Below are positions 22,516 through 34,710 of a stretch of DNA of 64,000 bases, one piece after another. Made by a program: the position numbers and the translations under genes. The stretch's first letter is position 1. Each line of letters begins with the position of its first letter. This stretch comes from Enoplolaimus lenunculus (Eukaryota > Nematoda > Enoplea > Enoplida > Thoracostomopsidae). The DNA is taken from the NCBI GenBank assembly GCA_030248215.1, contig JASANG010002871.1, positions 186,001 to 250,000 on the forward strand. The letters run 5' to 3'. The notes beneath the pieces were generated by a model. It had not been told where the DNA came from. It saw only the letters and a list, made by a program, of their open reading frames with translations, and made no database searches.

Positions 22516-22806
22516 CAAACAATCGTATAATTTTTAAATTTTCTGCCTAAACTATAGCTATAAAAAGCATTTACCAGAAGCCAAATCACTGTACCCACCC
22601 TGATATTTTTCAATTACTATTCAACAAAACTTAATTGACCGTAAACATGGAATATTGCTATTTAACCAGCGCAACAACACCACCAGTTCTGCGTAACTAA
22701 ATTGAAATTCAACAGTAAAATGTGAAAATTTATTGTAGTTTTAATATTTCATACGGAAATGTGGTTTCAAGTTAAAAAGTTAGCTTTAAAACGTTGTCAA
22801 TTATTT

Positions 22807-22955
22807 GGCCCATGTAAAAAAGATCAGGGGTGAAACGTTTTTCTGTGGGACTGAAATAGTGTAAGTTTAAGCTTTAGATTGATTTTTCCTTGGCTTAGGC
22901 TTAGGCTTAGGAATATGCTTGCAATACTGTTCCGCCTCTGTTTTTTACATTGGCC
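22807..22955. mobile_element. D-family hAT-like MITE
   Basis: GGCCCATGTAAAAAAGATCAGG ... CTGTTTTTTACATTGGCC with imperfect 8-bp flanks AATTATTT/AATAATTA. A minimal form with three hexamers. Confidence 0.85.
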
Positions 22956-23049
22956 AATAATTATAGCAAAAAATTCTCGCGGTATATTTGTTGTGTCTTA
23001 TGCATCAAATATGGCTGTACTGTAATATTTTATGTAAAACAACTGTACT

Positions 23050-23440
23050 GACCCCCCGAGTAACACGGATACTAATACTGTTGTTGCCTCTACAGATAGT
23101 ACCACACGTCATTCGGTTACGGACTGTTATTTATTTTAAATCTCATCTGTGGTAGTTGAACCCAACACCATTCTTTCTGATTGCTCCGAAACATTTCTGT
23201 TCATTGCCATGTTTGTCAGCGTTTTTTTCTGAATTAAGGTATATCCAGGCGGTCTGAGTGTCTGTTACCAGTCAACTCCAATCTTCTGTTTTCGTCTCTT
23301 TTATCAACTCTAATAAAAAATAAGACTCCATCCATTAACGGACTTTATTCCGGGATATTATCTCGTATTGATTGGTATTCAAAATTCAAACCACAATCTC
23401 ATGAAAACCGTTTTATTCGGGTAAAACAGTATTTGCGCAT
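23050..23440. mobile_element. G-family element, inverted and diverged
   Basis: CTCTACAGATAG, CATTCGGTTACGGACTGTTATTTATTT and GACTCCATCCATTAACGGAC are reverse-complement matches to the interior of 26699-27095. Ends are eroded. Confidence 0.5.
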
Positions 23441-23482
23441 CGTGGCAAAATTTGACTTGGCAATTGCAGTTCAAACCATGTG

Positions 23483-23737
23483 TACACTGTAAATTCCAAT
23501 GAGTTGATGAATCAATACAGCTAGCGAGTTGGTTATTTCTGAATTAATATCAGTAAACATTAACTCGCTCTGAGTTGAGTTGATTTTCACTCTGAATTGA
23601 GTTGACGCTGAGTGAGTTGACTAATTAACTCAGAATGAATTGAATCAACTCAGAATTCTGAGTTCTGAAAGTCCTAACTCAGTCTGAGTAATTCAACTCA
23701 TTCTGAGTTAAAATCAACTCGTGAAATTTACAGTGTA
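23483..23737. mobile_element. A-family MITE
   Basis: TA-CACTGTAAATTCCAATGAG ... GTGAAATTTACAGTG-TA; complete. Confidence 0.88.
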
Positions 23738-23936
23738 CGTATTTGAAACTGTTGTAAAGAATTAAAATCAAAACGAAGAAGACAAATTGAGTGACTTTGA
23801 TGAAATGAATAAATGTTCTAAACGTTTTTCATAATTATGAATTATATAAGCCTGTGTTTGACTATTAATGCTAACAACTAATATACTTATCTACTACTTT
23901 TGTGTCATAATTTGCGTATATTTTAGTAATTTTCAC

Positions 23937-24242
23937 CAAGAGTAGATAATTACAAGAGTGTGCAAATCTTGGGGTCCCGCATGGTACAACGTGTACCACC
24001 GGGCACAGCGGTCTTGGCCAACCCTACCCTTGTTTAGAGGCGGGTCGCTATCACATGAATACTTCTAAATTAAACTGTAAGGGGAGCATGTTAGACGCCG
24101 CATATAAAGTGCCATGGTTCACGCCGGTTGTACCACCCTTAATAAAGAGGGAAGGGCAAAAACGCAACGCGTGCCGGGTGCACTTTATTCTACACAAAAT
24201 GTGACCAGTTGCGCACTCTTGTTAAATAGCGATTATTCATTC
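23937..24242. mobile_element. H-family element (reference copy)
   Basis: About 305 bp. Left AAGAGTAGATAATTACAAGAGTG and right CGCACTCTTGTTAAATAGCG are inverted partners. The interior has GTCCCGCATGGTACAACG, TTGTTTAGAGGCGGGTCGCT and AACGCAACGCGTGCCGGG. An 83-codon frame inside is an accident of the element. Confidence 0.75.
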
Positions 24243-24954
24243 TGGGTTTTACTAAACTTTATTTTTGAAATTCCTAAACAAATCGCCAAATTCAATTTTG
24301 AACAAAATATTTCGTATATACAACATTCGGAACAGTTTTTGGTAAACGAAATACAGCGTTATTAGAACCTTTCGTACGGATTGTTTTCCATTATTCAAAT
24401 ATTTTGACGAGTTAATTGTAAGCTTCAAAACAGTGAAAACTATATACATTAATCGATTAAGCTTCAGTGTTTTGTTCAAATTTGTCGCTGTTGATCCATT
24501 ATCATTCGTGCGTAATTGCGTGTCTACTGCCTATTGTTGCGCAACAGTAAACTAGAAAACAATCACTAATCGTTCCTCAATCATTGTGATTGAGAATAAA
24601 TTTGCCCGTTTAAACCATAATTATATTTGTAGCGGCTGAAAACTAAACTTTTAAGAGCTAGCTACCTTTCGACCGCGGACAAAGCCAAAATTTTAGCATC
24701 AAATCAAAAATTGTCATCGTATTTATCAGTGCGAAACGAAAAAGATTTGATCGTTTTATACAGTAACAACACAGAGATGTGCGTCAATTGTGAATCGAAA
24801 ATTAGCATCAAAGGTTTTAGCGGAACATTTCGCTAAACTTAAAGGTTTGAAAATTATGACATTTGTGCGCTAATTGTTTGCGCAATTTGACAGGCGCTAA
24901 TTCAGAAGTTTCAGATAGGAAAGGCCGTGCAATGTATCAGTACAAAACTGTTCA

Positions 24955-25050
24955 CCAGCGAAGCGAACGGGCAATAAAATGCAAGATTGGTACTAAATTT
25001 TAGCACACAATTTGGGTTTTGACTCCTGTTGCGAGTCTGGATTTACCCTT
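24955..25050. repeat. O-family dispersed fragment
   Basis: GCGAACGGGCAATAAAATG, GGTACTAAATTTTAGC and GGGTTTTGACTCCTGTTGCG link it to 6650 and 37555. Confidence 0.4.
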
Positions 25051-25734
25051 AGAAACTCCTGTGGCTTTCTGAATAAGGATAACAGTGCTATTTTTAGCTA
25101 GTTATGAGGTTTCACTTGTCATTAGGCTTCTATTTTTTATGGATGGTTTGTAATTTTGAAACATTGGTTACTCGGATTTTGGTCAGTATAACGTTCTACG
25201 GTTTACTTCAAAATTTGAACATAATTTAAAATAAAAGGTAAATTTGGCTGTAACGTCTGTAACCAGAATAAAAACGCAGTATTTTGTCATGAGGTCGGCC
25301 CGCACCAAGTCCATTTTGTAGCCGCTAAGGCGTCATAAACGCGTGAAAAACGTTGCAGCAATTGATCGACTCAAATAGCAGTTGAGCAACAAAAAATACC
25401 AGAATTTCAGCGAGATTTTTTCTACGCTGATTTCCGTATTTTAAGCCGTATTCAGCAAGCGGAAGACTTAAAAAATTCGGCGAACGATAACAATTTTCGA
25501 TACTTAGTTTGTTAACACCGAGAGAAATTTGTGTTTCAAGTTTTGTACCAATTCTACGCCGCCGCATCCACCGCCGGGGTGCCATAGAGTCCCACGGGAC
25601 CCCACGTCTCATTTTTACGCGTCTGCGGAATGCTATCTTTGGTAAGCAGTGAACAGTTCCACGTCGGGCTGGCTAGGTTATATTCTAAAACTCTTGAGAC
25701 CGAGAACGTAGCGCGTTTTTTGGATTAACTGGAT

Positions 25735-26070
25735 GGCCCATGTATAGAACAGGGCCGGAACAGTAGTATAAGCATATTCCTAAGCCTAAGCCTAAGTCTA
25801 AGCCTAAGCTTAAGCCTAAGCCAAAAAATTAGTGTAAAGCTTAAATTGACTCTATTATAGCCCCTACGGAAAACGATCCGGCCCAAGCCTAAGTCTAAGC
25901 CTAAGCAAAAAAATAGTCTAAACCTTAAATTGACTTTATTGTAGCCCCTACGGAAAACGATCCGGCCCAAGCCTAAGCCTAAGCCTAAGCAAAAAAATTA
26001 GTCCAAAACTTAAATTAACTCTATTGTAGCCCGTACGGAAAACGATCCGGCCCTGTTCTATACATGGGTC
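25735..26070. mobile_element. D-family hAT-like MITE with internal triplication
   Basis: Ends GGCCCATGTATAGAACAGGG and CCCTGTTCTATACATGGGTC, exact 8-bp duplications AACTGGAT (25727-25734, 26071-26078). A unit of roughly 110 bp (hexamers, AAAAAATTAGT, AACTTAAATTGAC, TACGGAAAACGATCCGG) occurs three times in tandem. Confidence 0.93.
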
Positions 26071-26305
26071 AACTGGATTATATCCGCAACAAAGTTTCAT
26101 TTTTGCTGGGTTTCCAGACAGGTCTTCGACAACTGTATAATTTTTGAGGATGTCAATTGAGACTTCAGACACCACTGTTCCCAGGTTCCTGGGGTGACCT
26201 TCATCACAGATGCAATATTGTTAGAGTTTCACAACTATAGTACTAGAAGTAGCATTGATTTATCACAAGGGAGAAAATACAAAGTATTATGCATATTCCA
26301 TGCCA

Positions 26306-26529
26306 GGTCTATATTCTAAAATGCATATATAGCACTTATCATTAGTTAGTGATTGGTTTTCAAACTAACGATCATCTGTGATTGCAGATGTCAAAACTGG
26401 TACACAAGTAGGACAAATCAAACGCAAACAATGTACAGAATTTTAAACCTCAAGACGCGCTGGTTCCAAAGTTTACAGGATCTATCATTAACTGGTAATA
26501 GGTGATATAAACATTGGAGAATACTGGCT
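26306..26529. mobile_element. F-family element
   Basis: GGTCTATATTCTAAAATGC ... ATTGGAGAATACTGGCTC with GCACTTATCATTAGTTAGTGA and its complement inside. Confidence 0.78.
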
Positions 26530-26698
26530 CTTGTTGCTAAAATTAACTGCTGTAAGCTAACGTTAATGTTTGTGGTTAGTAATGTTTTTAAATCTATAAC
26601 TATTTGCATTTTAATTAGTGTAATGTTTCTAGTTTCGTTTTGATCTAAACCTATCAGGGCAATTTTAGCTTTTACAATATGGTTCTCATGCGAGCCCT

Positions 26699-27095
26699 GG
26701 TAGTGACCCGAATAAGAGGGGGGTACAATAAAACATTGGTCTCACAATTTGGAGTCTTCATTCAATCCATCATTAGAGTCCGTTTAGTGGATAGAGTTCA
26801 TAAATAAGACGAAAGCTGAAGGATGGTATGGATTGTTGAAATATGTTAGAGACTATCAGTCAAACCGCATAAACTGTTTTTATATTGTGAAAAAAGTAAC
26901 GGGCATCATACATCATCAAAAAAAGCTTCGAAGTATGTTAGTTCTGCTCAAAAACAAAGAATATAAAAAGAACGATATTGAGGGTCTAGCTCACATGGGG
27001 GTGGAATTAGAAATAAACAACAGTCCGCAACCGAATAACAGTGTTAATATTTGTAGAGGCAAAGTATATCTGTCCCCCTTATTCGGGTAACTACG
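26699..27095. mobile_element. G-family element (reference copy)
   Basis: Inverted ends GTAGTGACCCGAATAAGAGG and CCCTTATTCGGGTAACTAC, about 397 bp. Interior: GGATAGAGTTCATAAATAAG and CGCAACCGAATAACAGTG. Contains an 85-codon frame that is not a gene. Confidence 0.82.
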
Positions 27096-27169
27096 TACAC
27101 ATTTAATGTTCCGCTATGCTGATTTGCAACAGCAATTTCGTCAAATATTGCGTCATGCGGCATTGTACT

Positions 27170-27562
27170 GTAGTGACCCGAATAAGAGGGGGTAAAGAGA
27201 GGCGGGGGTCCTCATTTTAAGTCCCAATCAATAGAAGTCCGTATCTTTAATAAGAGTTCGCACGCGGATAGAGTTCCTAAAGCGTAATTAGAATCTGTAA
27301 ATGTCAATTATCCCTAATTGTAGTGCACAAATAACTACAGGACTAAATAAATTTGAGTTCGAAAGTTTAATGAATAGTTAACGTTTGAAAGTACATTCCT
27401 AGTATAAGCTTGCACTATCACTCCAGCTTTTGATACACGGTCACCGACAGTTGCAATACCGGATCCTATGTCAGTAACGGACCGCAACTGAATAGCAGGG
27501 TGGTACCCGCTGGACAGGCCACATAAATATCAGTCTCTCCCTCTTACTCGGGTCACCATAGT
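27170..27562. mobile_element. G-family element
   Basis: GTAGTGACCCGAATAAGAGG ... CCTCTTACTCGGGTCACCATA; TCCTCATTTTAAGTCCCAATC inside. It lies in the same orientation 75 bp after the previous G copy. Confidence 0.82.
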
Positions 27563-27699
27563 ACGCAAGTTGCCGGACGGCTCAAACTGCACCGCATACA
27601 TCTTTGTTACCACTTTTTTAACTTGCGATATTGCCCGGGAGCCATACGGAACAACGCGATTGTTTTAAGAGCCACCAAAATAATACTTTTACAATTTTT

Positions 27700-27792
27700 T
27701 CTGCAGAATTTTTTTCAGTATCTTACAATTTTTGCGTTTCATAACATTTGCCAGCCCGCCCTCCCTGTCAGAAATTTCTGGATCCGCCTCTG
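27700..27792. repeat. K-family fragment
   Basis: CTTACAATTTTTGCGTTTCATAAC, TTTGCCAGCCCGCCCTC and GAAATTTCTGGATCCGCC. Confidence 0.5.
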
Positions 27793-29433
27793 CGATTGAT
27801 TACCCCTTTAATAATTATATGTACCCTCAACTCTTCTTAATACTACAACCCAACACACAAACTACTTTAAAATCAAAAAGCTATGCGCTTCTCGCGCTCT
27901 GCAATTACCTACCGTCGGGGGGTGGATCCGGAAGTCGAGTCGTTGCCCCACTTTGAATTTTTTGCGAAACATATGTCCAAATCCGTGTGCCTTACTAATT
28001 TTTTTCTTTTGTGCCACTATAATTATTGCATTTCACTTCTCGCTGGCTTCGTTTTTGAGTTTTCTTTCGCCATATTAATGTGTATTACAAGCTCCCACCA
28101 GGACAAATTTGGTGAATCCGTCACAACCTACCACCCAGCTCGTAGTACCGGTGGTTCAAATTAATACCGAGTAGCACAAGTCACCCAGTGTTTGTGTCAT
28201 TTGTAACACGTTTAAGCCCAACATTGGGTTGTTAACCAATACTTGCACGGTTACTGTAAATGTGACTTTGACCAGATCAAACCCGGCGTTCGAAGGTTTA
28301 AGATCTAAACTGACGAATCCGATGATTACAAATTGAACCGAGAACGCTTGAAGCCTTTATCATTTGTTACCATAACGTTTACAGCGCGGCTTGATTCAAC
28401 GGTGGGGTGCGTTTAAAAGTTTGATATTTCAATAATTATCTATCATATATTAGTGCTTTTTGTTCTAAGTCGAACCGCTGTGTCAAACATTTTTGTAGTT
28501 GTTTATATTCAAATCAACCTAATTCAGCGTTGGGTTCTTTTGTTTTTAGTACAATACCAACGCTGTGTACGTGTGGGTTCGCATGCATTTTGACAATGCA
28601 TGTACATTGTGCGTGCACCAAATATTAGCTAACTTTTGCCGGTGGCTCGCAGCATGCGGGGAGCGAATTGACGGCCGAATCCCTCTTGCGAACAGCTTCG
28701 TCACTCCGTGGCCGAAAATTATTTCTACTTTATTGAATAAATTATGTTAACGAAATAATTTTCTTGTTTTCTTGCGAAATCTTCGTACACTCTCTACTAA
28801 TAATTCCTCGTGTACAGCGTTCAGTTTGCTTTTGACTCTATTGAAACTGCGAAAATCATTGTTGATTGGTGTTCGAAATGAATTTTAGATTAGCTTAATG
28901 CCGCAAACCAAGGGTGCCGCCAATCAAGAGCATCGACGCATGGCCCGTTGAACCAGTGAAAAATAGCAGGGTAGAAGCCTTCAAATCTGTAGATATAAAA
29001 ATGCTCTTTCAAGTTTGAACGATTGTATTTGTGTTTCGAATAAGATTCGCTTCAGTTAATTCGTTCAAATATATATATATTTGAATGGCATATTTATAAA
29101 CCAAACCAGCATTAATAATGACATGTTTTGATTTGGTTCTACCTAATTTGGATATTTGACCAAAAGTTAGGTTTCTGTGTAGCAAATGTTATATTGTAAA
29201 ATTTTCTCGAATACCAACAGCAGTCTGCTAAGTATTAATTTTCATGGATTGCATTTTTTTCTATGGGTTTTGATGTAGGTTTGAAAACTGGTGTTGCACG
29301 AGCATTATAGTATATATACCAGTTGGGCTCAGATTACTGTATTTCAGGGAAATAGTTTTGAGCGTTAATGGTTGAGAATTTTGTTTGATATTTTCGAATG
29401 TAATTTTCAGTCGACTGAATTTGTTGAAGAAAA

Positions 29434-29650
29434 GGTCCAATGTAAAGAAACTTAAGCCTGAATTTCTTGAAAAAAATGCCCAATGTAAAGAACCATATTT
29501 CTAAGCCTAAACTTAAGCCTAAGCGTAAGAATGAGAATATTCCTAAACCTAAGCCTAAGCCTAAGCCTGAGCCAAGCATAAAAATTAGTCTAAACTTTAA
29601 GCTTACTCTTTTCTAGCCTCACAGACCGCCTCTGATCTTTACACGGGGCC
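29434..29650. mobile_element. D-family hAT-like MITE
   Basis: GGTCCAATGTAAAGAAAC ... CTCTGATCTTTACACGGGGCC; the left end is duplicated (a second CCCAATGTAAAGAACC at about 29480). Hexamers sit in the middle. No clean duplication, consistent with rearranged ends. Confidence 0.75.
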
Positions 29651-30027
29651 AACAAAATCGACCATGGGTTCATAGTTGACTACGTTTTTAAATTAAAACA
29701 GGAAAAAATACGCAACGTTGGACCAATTAAAACTTGCTCAGAGCTAGCAATCTGGTTTGAAATTACAATTAAAGTCGATTTACTTGAACGGAAAGCATTC
29801 ATAATCAGAGTTACACATTTTCAACGTCGGCAGTTTTAAATTGAGTTACGAAACTGATAATAGTTTACTCGTACTTTCGCAAATATAATAAAATATTTGC
29901 ATAACTTTCAAATAGATGCACCGCTGTAAACAGAATACGTCTAAAAATTTAATTCAACTCTGTGAACAGTAATTCATAGGGGTAGCGAAAATTAATTTTA
30001 GCCCTAAAACGTTAAAACATTTTGCAA

Positions 30028-30030
<3 letters not shown>

Positions 30031-30119
<89 letters not shown>
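30031..30119. repeat. (TA)n microsatellite, about 44 units
   Basis: Uninterrupted alternating A and T. Confidence 0.97.
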
Positions 30120-30122
<3 letters not shown>

Positions 30123-30420
30123 CCGGAAAACGCCCGGCGGATTAGCTGGCTTTAAAATTTTGAATTGTTGAACAAAATTAGCTCCTACGCTGACAAAACT
30201 GCATTCAAGTGCAATCATGTGCGCTGTTGTGCGGCTGTGCGCGTCACGTAACTTCTACAAGCGTAAATACAGTTCCGTGTAGCTGCCGGTTTTATATACG
30301 CAACTGAGCATAGAGTTTGTTCGTTTCCCCTCCCGTGTGCCGCCATGGTGAGGTTGTTGTTAAAGCGTTGCAACGCGTGAAGCAAAACGTTACGCTTTTA
30401 CAGTTGCTAGTTTAACCATA

Positions 30421-30676
30421 TACACTGCAAATTTTAGTGAGTTGATTTTAACTCAGAATGAGTTGAATCACTCTTCTAAGTTAAGACTATCAGGACTCAG
30501 AATTCTGAGTTAATTCAATTCATTCTGAGTTAATTAATCAACTCACCCAGAGTCAGCTCAACTCACAGTGAGAATCAAGTCAACTCAGAGTGAGTTAAAG
30601 TATTCTGTATATTAACTTAGAAATAACTAACTTTCGGTCTGAGTTAATTTATTAAGTCATTGGAATTTACAGTGTA
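30421..30676. mobile_element. A-family MITE
   Basis: TA-CACTGCAAATTTTAGTGAG ... TGGAATTTACAGTG-TA. The left end shows the CACTGCAAA variant that resembles family B, hinting at a shared terminal recognition sequence. Confidence 0.86.
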
Positions 30677-30922
30677 ACGCCACAGACAAACGCACGTCTC
30701 TTAGGCGAAATTGTTCGGATATTTTTCGCTTTTATGCGAATTTTTTTTGCGAAATTGGTATTTTTGCTTTGTTGATTAGGATATATTTATAAAATTTTAA
30801 AATTTGCGTTAGGTAAATGTGACCTTTGCATCAGGACTGAAACTTTTATACTTAAAGACAGTATTCAGGAGAAGTGTTTCAAAAGTGATCGGTGATTAAT
30901 CATTTTTAGCGAATTACAGTTA

Positions 30923-31183
30923 TACAGGAAATTACAGTAATTTGATTTTAACTCAGAAAGAGTTGACTCAACCCGGAAGTGTGAGTTCTGAATAATGTCT
31001 TTCAGAACTCAGAATTCTGAATTGGTTGAACTCATTCCGAGTTAAGTAATCAACTGACCAAGAATTAAATCAGCTCTGAGCAAGTTGCTGTTTTGTGTTA
31101 TTGAGTTATTAACTCAGAAATAACCAGAAATGACTAATTCGCTCTTTGAAATGATTAATCAACTCATCGAAATTTACAGTGTA
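30923..31183. mobile_element. A-family MITE (diverged)
   Basis: Body words AACTCAGAAAGAGTTGACTC and TTCAGAACTCAGAATTCTGA, right end GAAATTTACAGTG-TA; the left end has changed (TACAGGAAATTACAG). Confidence 0.8.
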
Positions 31184-31492
31184 AGGGGTTTAAGAAAAAA
31201 TGACCGCAATGAACACTGCCTTGGAATATTCAATAAGTTCTGAACGTAAAATAAAATATATATTTTGGAATGCCTGAATAATCTTACTTAGCATTAGAGT
31301 TCGGTTAGGAAATGAAACCGTCTCCAAGCTGTGATGTTTTTTGATGCGCTGATGCATAAGGTTGCGTTTCAATTTGCTAAAATTGTTAGATGGTGCACTT
31401 TGTTGCAATTATGTATTTGGAATGCAGTGGCGAAGTTCGGATTTTTGAGTAGGATGGGATACGTTATGTCTTTTGAAAGTTGGGCCAATGTA

Positions 31493-31697
31493 GAGAACAT
31501 GGGCAGAGCAGTATTATAAGCATACTCCTAAGCTAAGACTAAGAATAAAAATAAGCATACTCCTAAGCCTAACCGTAAAAATGAGCACATTCCTAATCCT
31601 AAGCCAAGCAAACAAATTAGTGTAAAGCTTAAACTTACTCTATTGCTTTATCGCAGCCTCACAGAAAAGTGTTCCGCCCGTGATCTTTACATTTGCC
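31493..31697. mobile_element. D-family hAT-like MITE
   Basis: GGCCAATGTAGAGAACATGGG ... CTGATCTTTACATTTGCC with 8-bp duplications GAAAGTTG/GAAAGTTA. Confidence 0.9.
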
Positions 31698-32964
31698 GAA
31701 AGTTACCAAATATTGAGATATAATACGGTTACAAATTTCATCAAAGGAGCAAATCTATTGAAATGACTTTATTCAAGATGTACCCACCAACAGTATTTTT
31801 AAAATTTCACAACTCTTACTTTGTTAAATTTTCAAGACTAAATGTTTGGAATTTCAGATATTAATAGTCTAAAACAGCTCGGAAACTTGTATCTGAAATG
31901 ATTAAAACATAAATGACCGATATTCAGAAAATTACTCACGTTATTTGCTGCACACTAACAATACATTATCTTGCAATTTTAAGACTCTTATTTTCTTAAA
32001 AGTCTGGACTGTATAAAATTTCAAACTACTTGGAAATGCGTGTCAGAAATGGTTAAAACATAAATGTCTGATATTCAAGAAATTGCTATTGCCAATTTAT
32101 AAGAAAAAACTTCTTCCTTTCAAGAAATGATTGTCTTATTTAGGAAGTAATTTTCTGAATTTAATGCAAACGAGTTGATCCGTTTATATACTTAAAAGCG
32201 TATATAGTCATATAATCGAATTTAAGTAATATTTGGGGTTGAGCTCAGGTGTTCCCAATCTAAATTGACGTCTTCGACGTATTCTTAGGTTATAAAGTTT
32301 TAACTTTTTGGTTAAATTTTAACGGTTAATTAAAATTTTGCAATAGGATTTCGTGGCAAAGGTCTGGAAAATCACTAAAACGAATTTTATATATTTCAGA
32401 CATTCTTCTCGTATACTTCTGCCATATATTTTGTTTTATATTTCAAAAATATTTTTCTTAATCGTTTATGAACCAAAGTGTTAAATTTTCTACACAATTA
32501 TTTCTGTTATATTTCACAAATATTTTTCTTAATCGTTTATAAAAGAAAGTCTTAAATTTTAACCTTTTCAGTCAAAAAAGACTCATATTTTATGGAAATT
32601 CTACCAATAAAAGTCAGGAATTCAAGCCATATATTTGTAGAGTCTGTAATCAGACAAAATTGTCCTAAATATGAGAATATTTCTTGAATCTCAGACGACT
32701 GTTTTGGTTGAACTTATCAGCTATTTAACTAAACCACTTTGTTAGCTTTAGATGAACAATTTGTATCGCAAAATTTTAAGTCCGCCTGGGTTAGTTGATT
32801 AATATATCATTGTTGTATCTGGATCCTCTCATGACCAGATACAATAACGTTAGTGCCTTTTTCCTAATTTAATTTGACCTAACCACGACTTTAGCACGCA
32901 ATATGAACCTCAAAATACGTTTCAGATACTATTAGCAACAATGCTTTGAATCAACATATAACTG

Positions 32965-32971
32965 TATAAAT
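32965..32971 (+). promoter_or_regulatory. TATA box candidate for the 33042 first exon
   Basis: TATAAAT lies 77 bp before the ATG, in a stretch free of the dispersed repeats. Initiation about 30 bp downstream would give a leader of roughly 45 bases. It supports, without proving, a separate promoter here. Confidence 0.4.
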
Positions 32972-33041
32972 GTTAGCTTGAGCACTGTTAGTTGAAACCA
33001 ACGTTTTTCTATAACATAGACACCATTAACGCAGGGTCAAA

Positions 33042-33393
33042 ATGTTTGGCCCAGGTAGTCTGTATTTTCCACCTCCACCCGCCCACACAATGACGCCTGG
33101 CGGCGCGCCGAATCCATATTATCCATCATCTTACGCTGCATCTGGTATCGGCTCAGCCAATTTTCCCACGCTCGATATGACATCATCGATGACGCCATCG
33201 TATTCCCACGGTCCACCGGGTATGTTCTCACGCTCTCCGATTGGTCCGCCGTCGGTCAGCATGGCACCTCCTGCGCCAACTTCGTCATGTTTTGGTGTGT
33301 ACGCTCCAATGTATCGGTTTGGTTCTTGTGGCCCGACGCCTCACGATGGTTCCGCAGCATCTGCAGCTGCAATGATGATGGACCAGTGTAAGA
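33042..33393 (+). CDS. Pro/Ser/Ala-rich coding exon, candidate alternative first exon of Pax2/5/8
   Basis: Starts at an ATG with AAA before it and an in-frame TAA 13 bases upstream. Ends AAGA|GTAAGT, a near-consensus donor, after 117 codons plus one base. The protein begins MFGPGSLYFPPPP and is rich in Pro, Ser, Tyr, Gly and Met, with an ASAAAMMMD stretch near the end: a disordered transcription-factor-like N-terminus. The leftover A plus GT of the paired exon makes S before VNQLGG. Its GC content is well above the surroundings and it carries no repeat. A possible acceptor (CGCAG at 33030-33034) would need a phase-2 partner, and none is visible, so I treat it as a first exon. Membership in the Pax gene rests on strand, phase and position. 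Confidence 0.62.
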
Positions 33394-33476
33394 GTAAGTT
33401 TATTTACGATTATACGAAAACGGTCACAGCATGAAAAATATTCGATGTGACACAAATTTTCATTGCCCCCTAAATA

Positions 33477-33689
33477 TACACTGCAAAAAATGGTGAGCCA
33501 AATTGGCTCTCTCCGAAATAGGCTCTACGGGACTACACAAACTGAGTCAAATTCGGCGCCGCCAGAGTCAAATTCGACTCACTAAATCGCACGTTTGACT
33601 CTGGCGGAGTTGAATTTGACTCAGTTTGTGTAGTCCCGTAGAGCCTATGTCTTAGAGAGTCAATTTGACTCACCATTTTTTGCAGTGTA
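33477..33689. mobile_element. B-family hairpin MITE
   Basis: TA-CACTGCAAAAAATGGTGAG ... CACCATTTTTTGCAGTG-TA, complete. The hairpin is close to perfect and the copy begins 84 bases after the 33393 donor. Confidence 0.93.
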
Positions 33690-33772
33690 GTTCTTTTTTC
33701 CTTCAAAGAGTCCTTTTTGCTCTCTTGAACTCGCCAAGGTAACCAACATAACACCGTCAAAAAGTTTGCCTC

Positions 33773-33965
33773 ATACAAAGATCAGGGCCGGAACGTTATT
33801 ATGTGGATCTGGAGTAGAGTGAAGCGTAAGCTTAGACAAATTTTTGTGCTCAGTGTTAACTTCAAGATTAGGTTACGCTGAGTGTTAGGCTTAAATATAA
33901 ACTTATTCTTACACTTAGGCTTAGAGTATAGGCTTAGGCTTAAGCTTAGGAACATGCTTATTTAG
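33773..33965. mobile_element. D-family element, partial
   Basis: Left ACAAAGATCAGGGCCGGAACG, hexamer core with GGCTTAGG, ending near GGAACATGC without the expected right terminus. Confidence 0.6.
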
Positions 33966-34086
33966 GTTTAGACTACTTTAGCTTAGGCAAAAGCTTGGGA
34001 TTTGACTTACGCTTCCGCATAGGTGCACTTTATCCTAATCATAAGTCGCTACAACATTAAGACACCATTTACTCATGTGGTCTTTT

Positions 34087-34273
34087 GAGCTCATGTTACT
34101 TTTAGAACCGTTAAGTTTTCTGGTGATAATACAAAACAGTAGGCAAAAAACATTAAACTATATTTTATGCTTAGGCTTTGGCTTAGGTTTAAGTTTACAC
34201 TTTTTCAACGCTTAGACTCTAGGGTTTTGGCTTTGAAATTTACTTAATCTACGACACTTAAAGTAACATTCGC
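34087..34273. mobile_element. C-family element (diverged)
   Basis: GAGCTCATGTTACTTTTAGAAC ... CTTAAAGTAACATTCGC. The terminal GGCC is lost on both sides and no duplication can be read. Confidence 0.68.
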
Positions 34274-34282
34274 TCGCGTTGG

Positions 34283-34538
34283 TACAGTGTAAAATTCAGT
34301 GAGTTGATTTTAACTCAGAATGAGTTGAATCACATGGTCTGAGTTAAGGACTATCAGAACTAAGAATTTTGAGTTGATTCATTCTGGGTTAATTAATCAA
34401 CTCTCCCAGACTCAACTCAACTCAGAGAGAGAAAGAATCAGCTCAACTCATAGGGAGTTAATGTGTACTGATATTAATCCAGAAGTAACTAACTCGCTAG
34501 CTGAATTGATTAATCAACTCATTTGAATTTGCAGAGTA
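34283..34538. mobile_element. A-family MITE
   Basis: TA-CAGTGTAAAATTCAGTGAG ... TTTGAATTTGCAGAG-TA, lying 10 bp after a C element. Confidence 0.84.
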
Positions 34539-34710
34539 TAAAAGCAAACGGTTCGATGTGTCAACCAAACATTTTGAAGAGCGTCGTAGAGTTAAACAAT
34601 TTAAAAGTCAAAATGTCTCATATCACATACAGCAAAACTTCTATAATAGGTATTTAACAAAAGATCAAGCATAATTTGAACGCTGTTCAGGTTCAAATAA
34701 TAGTTAAAAC

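Larger units (their letters stand above)
10470..33034 (+). other. Long non-coding interval, no exon seen
   Basis: Twenty-two kilobases packed with the repeats listed separately. Unassigned stretches, including 15690-16990, 24250-25700, 27800-29400 and 31700-32960, are AT-rich and contain open frames of at most about 100 codons with no domain, no codon signature and no matching splice sites. If the exon at 9893 splices to 47399 this is part of a 37-kb intron. Confidence 0.45.

Noticed and set aside
26833-27090. 85-codon frame LKYVRDYQSNRINCF-like
   Set aside because: Lies entirely inside a G-family element, runs through its inverted end, and is not kept in other G copies.
33037-33231. Minus-strand frame opposite the Pro-rich exon
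   Set aside because: Shadow of the + strand exon, which has a matching donor, an ATG context and a TATA candidate.
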